From positions 186,001-250,000 of the forward strand of contig CAJXUY010000001.1 of the NCBI GenBank assembly GCA_913060665.1: 64,000 nt of DNA, given 5' to 3'. Below, piece by piece: positions 57,198 through 64,000 of the stretch (position 1 is its first letter; the number at the start of each line of letters is the position of its first letter). This stretch comes from an uncultured Oleiphilaceae bacterium. GTDB lineage: Bacteria > Pseudomonadota > Gammaproteobacteria > Pseudomonadales > Oleiphilaceae. The notes under the pieces are model-generated. The model was given only the letters and a program-made list of their open reading frames with translations. It ran no database searches and was not told where the DNA came from. The position numbers were made by a program, and so were the translations under genes.

Positions 57198-59120
57198 TCA
57201 CTTTTTTGACTTTTTATAGACACTTTTAGCAGACTTACTTTTCGATTTGTAACGATTGGGCTTATTTTTCTTTAGCCCTTTTAAACCTATAGGAAGATTA
57301 CAGCGCGCGTAACCGACCAAGTCAAGTAACGTTTTTTGTAATGGTGCCATAAAATCATTGTAGTTTTGCTCCTTTAAGCTGATTTTGTCTAGTGTAGACT
57401 CCCATTGAGCGGTCATATCTGGCAATGTCATGCTCTCAGGTAAACTCTCAATTAAACCTCGGCCTATCGCAGTGGACCGAATTTGCTTACCTTTTCGTTC
57501 AAGAAATTGCCGATTAAACAGCAACTCAATAATATTGGCGCGAGTCGCTTCTGTGCCGAGGCCATCTGTTTCTTTTAATACCTTTTTAACGTCTGGGTTA
57601 GTCACGTACCGACTAATCCCCGTCATCGCGGCCAGCAAGCTAGCATCGGTAAAAGGTGCAGGAGACGTGGTTTCTTTCTCTTGCAGTGAACCTCTTTCAC
57701 ACAGTAACACCTCTCCTTTAACGACATTTGGCAGGTTATCACGAATATCCTGATTAGCTGCGAGTGTGTTCATCAGCTGTTTCCAGCCCTTTATCGTTGT
57801 ATGTCGCGCCTTCGTGACAAATAAACCACCAGCAATATCAAGTTCTACCATGCCATCGACGTACTCCCAACTGGAATAGAACTGAATAAGGTACTGTGTC
57901 GCGATAAGTGTATAGACTTGTTTCTCCACTCTTGAAACCGCCCCCTTGCCTCGCATCGAGGTAGGGATAATAGCGTGGTGTGCCCCAACCTTTCCGTCAT
58001 TCCACGCTCTGCTTTTCAAATTAGTATCAACACCGTTACATTCTTTTTTTAGGTCGGCAGTCTGGGCGATGGCTGAAATAACATTTGGTGCCTGACGGAA
58101 GTGTGCCGCTGGTAAGTATCGATTGTCAGAACGGGGGTATGTGATTAGTTTGTGGTTTTCATAGAGCGATTGGCACGTATCAAGCACCACTTTAGCACTT
58201 AGCCCAAACCGTTTAGCAGCATCAATTTGTAATGATGACAAATTATAGGGCAACGGCGGCAGCTGTTTTTTGGCTTTACGTTCTACACTCATAACGGTCG
58301 CCGGCTGCAGTTTTATTCTACCGACCACATTCTCCGCTAATGCTTTGTTTAAAACACGGCCGTCAGAATCACAATACGGAGCACAGGCTTCGCTAGGTTT
58401 CCACTTCGCGGTAAATGTGGTTTGGGTACCAGGCACTACATGCGCTAACACTTCGTAATAGTCTACCGGCGTGAAGTTTTCGATCTCAATATCGCGCCTA
58501 ACAACCAAGCCTAATAGCGGTGTCTGAACTCGACCTACAGAAACCACCCCTTGATAACCAACTTTTTGTCCTTGTAAGGTATAGGCACGAGTCATGTTAA
58601 TGCCGTATAACCAGTCCGCTCTCGAACGAGCCAATGCAGAAATCGACAACGTATAAAAATCACTATTAGGTTTTAGTGTTGATAAAGATTTTTTAACTGC
58701 AGGCGTATTTAGATCACTAATCAAACAGCGCTGAACCCCTTGCTTAACGTCTGATTTAACACCAACATGGTTGATCACTTCATCTACCAGTAGCTGTCCT
58801 TCACGGTCAGGGTCCCCACAATGAATAATCGTATCAGCTTTTTTTATTAAATTTTTAACAGCCGTAAACTGTTTGCGAGTATTACGTTTGGGTATTAGTT
58901 TCCATTGATCTGGAGAGATCGGTAAATGGTTTAACTGCCATTTTTTAAAGTCGGGATCGTACGCTTCAGGTTCAGCCTGTTCAAGAATATGGCCAATACA
59001 CCAAGTGACAATATCGCCTGACCCTACTTTAATATACCCGTCTTGTTTTTGGTGCGGCTTAGGTAAAGCTGCCGCAATGGCACGCCCTAGACTCGGCTTC
59101 TCGGCAATATATAGTTTCAT
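57198..59120 (-). CDS. topB: DNA topoisomerase III
   Basis: A 640-residue type IA topoisomerase that decatenates DNA. The TOPRIM metal site DPDREG has D103, D105 and E107 (with E7 in IAEKPS), and the nucleophile is Y328 in LITYPRSDNRYL, the same number as in E. coli TopB. The C-terminus is a short lysine-rich tail rather than zinc fingers. The ATG at 59120 has no clear ribosome site. Confidence 0.95.
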   Translation of the reverse strand: MKLYIAEKPSLGRAIAAALPKPHQKQDGYIKVGSGDIVTWCIGHILEQAEPEAYDPDFKKWQLNHLPISPDQWKLIPKRNTRKQFTAVKNLIKKADTIIHCGDPDREGQLLVDEVINHVGVKSDVKQGVQRCLISDLNTPAVKKSLSTLKPNSDFYTLSISALARSRADWLYGINMTRAYTLQGQKVGYQGVVSVGRVQTPLLGLVVRRDIEIENFTPVDYYEVLAHVVPGTQTTFTAKWKPSEACAPYCDSDGRVLNKALAENVVGRIKLQPATVMSVERKAKKQLPPLPYNLSSLQIDAAKRFGLSAKVVLDTCQSLYENHKLITYPRSDNRYLPAAHFRQAPNVISAIAQTADLKKECNGVDTNLKSRAWNDGKVGAHHAIIPTSMRGKGAVSRVEKQVYTLIATQYLIQFYSSWEYVDGMVELDIAGGLFVTKARHTTIKGWKQLMNTLAANQDIRDNLPNVVKGEVLLCERGSLQEKETTSPAPFTDASLLAAMTGISRYVTNPDVKKVLKETDGLGTEATRANIIELLFNRQFLERKGKQIRSTAIGRGLIESLPESMTLPDMTAQWESTLDKISLKEQNYNDFMAPLQKTLLDLVGYARCNLPIGLKGLKKNKPNRYKSKSKSAKSVYKKSKK

Positions 59121-59360
59121 AGTGGAGATATTTTGGTGTTATGTAATGATCGCTTAATACTGTATAGACTACTGGTTAACAACTATTTGAGCAACTAAAA
59201 TATATTTGAAAACTATTACCGATTAATTCATGAAAAACGAGCTCGGTGATCGCATGGCGATATTCGCAGACTTTATGTCATGGTAGCCAGTTAAATTAAG
59301 GCTATTTCTATGAGATAGTGATGCTAAGGATGTGTAATCAACTCACTTGAAAGGCTTTTT

Positions 59361-61184
59361 ATGTCTAACTCGCTATTAAATACTCGAGATATCCAGTTCC
59401 AGCTATATGAAGTACTTAACAGTACTGAATTAACTAAAAGGCCTCGTTTTGCTGAACACAATATAGAAACGTTCAATGCTGCAATTGATACCGCCACCCA
59501 AATCGCTACGGACTTATTTGCCAACCACAACGCACAATTAGATACTAATGAGCCTCAATTTGATGGTAAGAAAGTAAGCATCATTGCTGAAGTAAAGATT
59601 GCGTTTGATGCACTCGCTAGTGCGGGGTTTATCGCAGGTCGTCAAGACTATGAGTTAGATGGAATGCAGCTACCAGAAGTGATTATGGCCGTTTGCATGG
59701 GGTATTTTACAAGCGCGAACCCTTCAACGTCTGGTTATTCTTTTCTTACATCCGCCGCAGCAAACCTGATCAGTATCTTTGCAAGTGAGGCTTTAAAAGA
59801 TCAATTTTTATCATCCATGCTTACTGGCCGTTTTAGCGGCACCATGGCATTAACTGAGCCTCATGCAGGGTCATCCCTTGCCGATATCAGAACGTCAGCA
59901 AAGCCTACAGAGAAAGGTCATTATTTGATCAAGGGCGACAAAATGTTTATCTCTGGTGGGGATCATGAGTTAACCGACAATATCGTTCACCTTGTATTAG
60001 CAAAAATAGAAGGCGCTCCTATAGGCGTTAAAGGAATATCACTATTCCTAGTACCGAAATTCACACTCGATAGTAACGGTGAGCCTGACCAACGTAATGA
60101 TGTGGCATTAACAGGGCTAATTCATAAAATGGGCTATCGCGGCACTACATCAACTGCACTTTCTTTTGGGGAAAATGGAGCCTGTATTGGTTATTTGATT
60201 GGTGAAGAGCATCAAGGTTTGCGGTATATGTTCCAAATGATGAATGAGGCAAGAGTGGGCGTTGCAATGGGCGCTACAGTGATTGGCTATCGTGGCTATT
60301 TGTATTCATTAGAATATGCACGTGAACGTACCCAAGGCAGGCATGCCACCGATAAGCCATCATCTGCACCTATCCCGATTATCGAGCATGCGGATGTTCG
60401 CCGAATGCTATTAGCACAGAAGTCTTATGTCGAAGGTGGCTTGTCATTATGCCTTTTAGGGTCATCACTGCTAGATGATATTAATACATTGGAAAGCGAA
60501 TCAAGCATTAAAGAAGCGCATACTTTGCTTGATTTACTAACCCCTGTGATAAAGTCCTGGTGTTCAGAGTTTGGTCCTAAGGCCAATGACCTCGCTATTC
60601 AAATACTTGGAGGCTCTGGCTACACACGCGAGTACCCGGTAGAACAATACTGGCGTGATAACCGACTTAACCCTATTCATGAAGGAACCAACGGTATTCA
60701 GGCGTTAGATTTGCTAGGTCGCAAAGTATGGCAACATAATAGTTTAGGGTTACAGCTTTTAGCAAAACGGATGCAATCAGATATAACGCAAGCTCACTCA
60801 ATAAATAATAGCCGGTGTTCAGCATGGGCGAACGAACTCACACAAGCCTTACAGTCGGTTCAAAAAATCACGATGCAATTAGGCGCTGACCTAGCGACTA
60901 ACAACATCGATAAAACGCTCGCTAATGCAGCATGCTACATGAATATCATAGGCAAAGTTGTCGCCGCGTGGCTATGGTTAAGGCAAGCACTCGCTGCAGA
61001 AGATGGTTTAACAAAGCTCGAAGAATTCGGTACACCTAACTCAGAAGATAATTGCTTCTACCAAGGAAAACTTCAAGCTTGCCAGTATTTTTTCAAATGG
61101 GAGCTAAGTAGCATTGCTCATGATCTGGCATTGTTAACAGATCGAGATGACACCTGTTTTGCGATGCAGAACCAATGGTTTTAA
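59361..61184 (+). CDS. Acyl-CoA dehydrogenase
   Basis: A 607-residue FAD acyl-CoA dehydrogenase for beta-oxidation, of the long bacterial type with an extra C-terminal domain. FAD and substrate motifs: ALTEPHAGSSLADIRT, KMFISGGDHELTDNIVH, LGGSGYTREYPVEQYWRD, and the catalytic glutamate in NPIHEGTNGIQ. The ATG at 59361 has AAAGG upstream. It stands alone and ends exactly against the convergent small membrane gene. Confidence 0.93.
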   Translation: MSNSLLNTRDIQFQLYEVLNSTELTKRPRFAEHNIETFNAAIDTATQIATDLFANHNAQLDTNEPQFDGKKVSIIAEVKIAFDALASAGFIAGRQDYELDGMQLPEVIMAVCMGYFTSANPSTSGYSFLTSAAANLISIFASEALKDQFLSSMLTGRFSGTMALTEPHAGSSLADIRTSAKPTEKGHYLIKGDKMFISGGDHELTDNIVHLVLAKIEGAPIGVKGISLFLVPKFTLDSNGEPDQRNDVALTGLIHKMGYRGTTSTALSFGENGACIGYLIGEEHQGLRYMFQMMNEARVGVAMGATVIGYRGYLYSLEYARERTQGRHATDKPSSAPIPIIEHADVRRMLLAQKSYVEGGLSLCLLGSSLLDDINTLESESSIKEAHTLLDLLTPVIKSWCSEFGPKANDLAIQILGGSGYTREYPVEQYWRDNRLNPIHEGTNGIQALDLLGRKVWQHNSLGLQLLAKRMQSDITQAHSINNSRCSAWANELTQALQSVQKITMQLGADLATNNIDKTLANAACYMNIIGKVVAAWLWLRQALAAEDGLTKLEEFGTPNSEDNCFYQGKLQACQYFFKWELSSIAHDLALLTDRDDTCFAMQNQWF

Positions 61185-61445
61185 TTAAGATAAAACCCAC
61201 TTTTCTTTTTCTTGGATATAAGCCGTTATTGCGCGGCTTTTAGCGCAAATCTCGGTAACCCTTGCTAATTTAATGTGGGTGTTTAAAGAAAGTGTATCGG
61301 TACTAAAAACAGAGGTAGCAGAGTGCTGCTTTATATAATTAACAATGGTGGCTTCGTCTATCTTGAACTTTACCCACTTAAATATCCAGATATGAGCGAT
61401 AAGCGCGACCGACACAACGATACCTATAATAAACTTATCATTCAT
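61185..61445 (-). CDS. Small membrane-anchored hypothetical protein
   Basis: An 86-residue protein with one N-terminal membrane helix (about 4-25, FIIGIVVSVALIAHIWIF), then a soluble helical part with TDTLSLNTHIKLARVTEICA. No family recognised. It lies 27 bases after the PsiE-like gene in the same direction, so probably cotranscribed. Confidence 0.6.
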   Translation of the reverse strand: MNDKFIIGIVVSVALIAHIWIFKWVKFKIDEATIVNYIKQHSATSVFSTDTLSLNTHIKLARVTEICAKSRAITAYIQEKEKWVLS

Positions 61446-61472
61446 CTTGTATGCTCTACAGTGTACGTTGAG

Positions 61473-61925
61473 TTATTTATAGGTATTATCGGGCGATTTT
61501 TGTACAAGCCAATATGAGACGCCGAGAGCAATGGTCACCAAAGATAAACCAACCACTTGCTCCGCGGTAACCTCTTTAAGGTCTAAGACAATAACTTTCC
61601 GCGCGACAGCCATAAGTGCGGTCGCGATAACAAGCTGGACAGGAACAATATTAGTACCCAAATAAAGCCTGATATTAGTAAATATTTCGATCGCAATTAA
61701 TACCGCCATGAATGCGGCAAATGTTTCTAATATATCTCCTACATCAAGCAAAAAGTAAGGAGGTGTTTTCATTTTCTGATAAAGAACATACACAACGTCA
61801 GCGATGCTCCACAGTATTACGAGTACCATTAGAAACGCTAAAAATCTAACGGCTACTCGGATAACTCGGTGCAGCGCCCTTATTAACGGGTCTGTGTGGT
61901 CTTCTGGTATCTCTTCGTGTCTCAT
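61473..61925 (-). CDS. PsiE-family membrane protein
   Basis: A 150-residue four-helix membrane protein like the phosphate-starvation-inducible PsiE group: ALHRVIRVAVRFLAFLMVLV, LLDVGDILETFAAFMAVLIA, IRLYLGTNIVPVQLVIATAL and VIVLDLKEV are conserved style. Role unknown. ATG 61925 starts the family domain; the frame to 61991 adds 22 unlikely residues. Confidence 0.82.
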   Translation of the reverse strand: MRHEEIPEDHTDPLIRALHRVIRVAVRFLAFLMVLVILWSIADVVYVLYQKMKTPPYFLLDVGDILETFAAFMAVLIAIEIFTNIRLYLGTNIVPVQLVIATALMAVARKVIVLDLKEVTAEQVVGLSLVTIALGVSYWLVQKSPDNTYK

Positions 61926-62054
61926 AAGTAATACAACTTGATAAATTTTTTTATAGAATCGAAGGTTACAAATCAAATACAACGAGTGCAAGTAAGATTG
62001 CCCTGATTTGACATATAAAGTTGAACAAACAAAAATAACTCGGAACTAAAAAAG

Positions 62055-62147
62055 GTGGAATACGTTACTCATTATCGTACATGCAGCCTTTGCGAGGCAA
62101 TGTGTATCGTTGAATGGGGTACCGTTACTGTAACGGCTAAGAACTAA
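62055..62147 (+). pseudogene. N-terminal scrap of a molybdopterin oxidoreductase
   Basis: A 30-codon frame from GTG 62055 reading THYRTCSLCEAMCIVE before diverging and stopping. The RTCxLCEAMC pattern is the 4Fe-4S start of a formate-dehydrogenase-like molybdopterin oxidoreductase. The other 700 or so residues are absent, so it is a deletion relic. Confidence 0.6.
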
Positions 62148-62167
62148 TAAAAGAGGTGTTAACCTGA

Positions 62168-62195
62168 AAGGCCGCAATAATACTATTGGGGCCTT
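62168..62195. terminator. Terminator-like hairpin
   Basis: Stem AAGGCCGCAATA (62168-62179) with TATTGGGGCCTT (62184-62195), 11 of 12 pairs, 4-base loop. It lies 40 bases beyond the 3' end of the spermidine-synthase-like gene. No long T-run on either strand. Confidence 0.4.
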
Positions 62196-62233
62196 GTCGT
62201 TATGCCAAACAATATTGACCTATAACATTTTAT

Positions 62234-62962
62234 CTACCAATCCCCTTTAATGCAGACATACACCGAGTTAGTCGATTCATTACCTTGAAAAGGGTTAAAG
62301 AATGAAACTACATGTGACTCTACACTATCAAATGCGGTTTTGAGTAACGCCTCAAAGCTGTCCTCGGGTAAGTTTTGCGACCACATTGCAAAAACACCTT
62401 TTGGTTTGAGCTGTTCAGCCATCAGTGTAAGGTTTTCAGTGCTATAGAAACTGGCATTGGCTGCATTTAAGAATTCGGTAGGTGAATGATCGATATCTAA
62501 AAGAATAGCATCAAGCTTTTTACCTTCGCAGCTAGGGTCGAACCCCTTGTCTGGATTTGTCGCTAAATCAAAAAAACTACCAGACACATAACGGTTTCGC
62601 TTATCCGCATTGAGCATAGCCCCTAACGGTACAAGTTCTTCTTTATGCCAGGCTATTACCGCATCCAAAGCCTCAACCACAAGCAACTCAGAAATTCGCT
62701 GGTCTTTTAGCGCTTCAACAGCGGTATACCCCAACCCCAAACCGCCTACTACTACGCTGAGGTTATCCCCTGTTACTGCCGTCAAACCCAGTGAAGATAG
62801 AGCCTCTTCAGCATCGACAAACATACTAGACATTAGAAATTCATCGCCTAGTTTAACCTCATAGATGTCTCGGTCTCCAAATACCGGTATACGGCGCCGG
62901 CGAAGGGATATCTGTCCTAAGGGAGAGGGTTGGCTGTCAATTTCTTTGAACAGTGGAGTCAT
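62234..62962 (-). CDS. Spermidine-synthase-like (PABS/methyltransferase fold) protein
   Basis: A 242-residue Rossmann-fold protein of the spermidine synthase superfamily: MTPLFKEIDSQPSPLGQISL, SVVVGGLGLGYTAVEAL (nucleotide loop), LLVVEALDAVIAWH, DAILLDIDHSPTEFL. The polyamine-binding residues are not evident, so the reaction is unclear. I start at ATG 62962 (AAGGA ten bases upstream), where family resemblance begins. The frame stays open for 67 more codons to GTG 63163, and that extension looks protein-like (FILIGGVVQCMPECIGNHF), so a longer protein is possible. Confidence 0.75.
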   Translation of the reverse strand: MTPLFKEIDSQPSPLGQISLRRRRIPVFGDRDIYEVKLGDEFLMSSMFVDAEEALSSLGLTAVTGDNLSVVVGGLGLGYTAVEALKDQRISELLVVEALDAVIAWHKEELVPLGAMLNADKRNRYVSGSFFDLATNPDKGFDPSCEGKKLDAILLDIDHSPTEFLNAANASFYSTENLTLMAEQLKPKGVFAMWSQNLPEDSFEALLKTAFDSVESHVVSFFNPFQGNESTNSVYVCIKGDW

Positions 62963-63325
62963 AACTGGTTTGTCCTTAGGATGGAAATGATTACCGATAC
63001 ATTCTGGCATGCACTGTACCACACCGCCTATTAAAATGAATCGACCAGTCTTCTCTAGACACTTAATTGCTTTATAATTATGTGTACCGAGGGTTCCGGT
63101 AATCGCGATGGGGCCGTTTCCACAACAGAACTCGCCAGTTTTATCGATGAGATGGTGCCTCACTTAACCTATAACAAATGGGGGTATGAACAAGTACCTC
63201 AAGTTAATTTACATGGTCGTCCATTTCCGATAGGTTTAACGGTTCAATAGTGCTAGAAATCGTCAAAGCCTAGATAACATGGAGCGGGTCAATTGGACAG
63301 CAGTCGCTATAGATAATGGCTTAAC
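62963..63325. other. Region between genes, partly open frame
   Basis: The half next to 62963 is the possible N-terminal extension of the spermidine-synthase-like gene (up to 63163). The rest, 63164-63325, shows no gene and may hold promoter sequence. Confidence 0.4.
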
Positions 63326-64000
63326 TTAAGGGGTTGAATGGTTTTCAGGTAAACTCTGGGCGGGTACTGGCACGCCATATTTTTCGTAATATTTATTTAT
63401 TGCCCCGCTCTCTCGGTATTTAAGAACCTGACTGCTGACTGCGTTATAAATACGGCTTGCTTTAGACTTTTTAGGGATGCTGATGTACAAGGGGTTTAAA
63501 AAAGTATCGGTGAAGGCGCACTTTTTGAAGTCGTTTTCAAACAAATCTATTCTGTGTGATTCTGACGTAACGGCAACATCAATTCTGCCTGCTTTGAGCA
63601 TATCCACCAGTTGCTGCGTTCGAGAGACTTCTACTATGTCATTTGGGTCAACAAATGATGAAAAACCAGGTGAGTAAAAATTACCTCGGAGAGCGCCTAC
63701 TCTCAGCCCTTTTAAGTCTTCGTAGGATTTGATTGATGATTTGAAGTGAGGCGATTTAAAAAATGACAGGCTCCTTTTTTGATGGGAATAGGTTACCGCG
63801 TCTAAAAAACGTTTTCTACTTTCGGTCATTGAATGGCGAATCAACAAATCTACGTTACCGCGCTTTGCTTCATAAATCGTGCGGGGCCAAGGAACCTTAA
63901 TCCATACTAAATCGTGCCCAAGCTCAGTAAAAATATCGTTTACTAAGTCTGGTACCACGCCGATACAAGTTTCGCCCTCGACGAACAGCTCGGGAGGAGA
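63326..64000 (-). CDS. Periplasmic amino-acid-type substrate-binding protein (5' end beyond window)
   Basis: Family 3 extracellular solute-binding protein, cut by the right edge. The frame continues without stop to 64000 (PPELFVEGETCIGVVPDL before the first in-window start-like codon). Domain marks: VWIKVPWPRTIYEAKRGNVD, YEDLKGLRVGALRG, QLVDMLKAGRIDVAVTS and a C-terminal helix INKYYEKYGV. The signal peptide and first strand lie outside. The ligand is unknown, and no permease genes are visible; many marine proteins of this group act as stand-alone sensors or scavengers. Confidence 0.82.
   Translation of the reverse strand, partial: SPPELFVEGETCIGVVPDLVNDIFTELGHDLVWIKVPWPRTIYEAKRGNVDLLIRHSMTESRKRFLDAVTYSHQKRSLSFFKSPHFKSSIKSYEDLKGLRVGALRGNFYSPGFSSFVDPNDIVEVSRTQQLVDMLKAGRIDVAVTSESHRIDLFENDFKKCAFTDTFLNPLYISIPKKSKASRIYNAVSSQVLKYRESGAINKYYEKYGVPVPAQSLPENHSTP

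Overview
The window looks like a chromosome segment of a marine-type gammaproteobacterium with moderate A+T content. It carries a complete Entner-Doudoroff operon, cheV, topB with the E. coli-like active-site tyrosine, prpE, glutathione-dependent formaldehyde detoxification, a wax-ester-synthase-like acyltransferase and an OlsF-like lipid acyltransferase. This mix recalls hydrocarbon- or lipid-storing marine lineages, but the genus is inference only. No rRNA, tRNA or CRISPR array was seen.

Positions 1-24977 are accessory. The left edge cuts a CBASS antiphage operon: a CapV-type patatin phospholipase and a DncV-type cyclic dinucleotide synthase, with any cap2/cap3 beyond the edge. Next come two decayed genes (a deoxyribonucleotidase and a PPP-type phosphatase). 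A metal and redox island follows: SHOCT membrane protein, cytochrome c, a broken FMN reductase, a sterol-desaturase-family protein with a divergent AraC regulator, DsbD, a DUF411 protein, an extra LspA, a CDF exporter and a PbrR/CadR-like MerR regulator with a classic 19-bp-spacer operator. An IS21-family element (12200-14662) separates this island from an unrecognised four-gene operon (18575 down to 14755). That operon encodes a winged-helix-like protein, an SF2 helicase and two orphan proteins. It lies divergent to a small XRE regulator whose start is covered by a perfect 13-bp-arm operator. A SprT-like metalloprotein, a Tn3-family transposase and a frameshifted tyrosine recombinase lie beside it. 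This operon is my best candidate for an undescribed, probably defensive, system.

Positions 25035-33709 hold a lipid/alcohol cluster on the minus strand: fused desaturase-reductase, aldehyde dehydrogenase, Fe-alcohol dehydrogenase, wax ester synthase-like acyltransferase and a meta-cleavage-type hydrolase. A divergent AraC regulator there is broken at a run of seven C.

Positions 33875-64000 are mostly core-like: cheV, an M14 peptidase, a hydrolase plus OlsF-like acyltransferase pair, fghA-adhC, an HDOD protein, zwf-pgl-edd-eda behind a palindromic operator, and a nitrogen cluster. The nitrogen cluster has cyanase and an FNT-family channel, each behind its own sigma-54-type promoter, followed by a fused PP2C phosphatase/protein kinase. 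Then come TetR, DUF1348 and Crp-like genes, prpE, RNase HI, a YkgJ protein, a cold-shock-domain protein, topB, an acyl-CoA dehydrogenase, PsiE, a spermidine-synthase-like protein and a substrate-binding protein cut by the right edge. Fragments of a second and third tyrosine recombinase and of a molybdopterin oxidoreductase show older insertions and losses.
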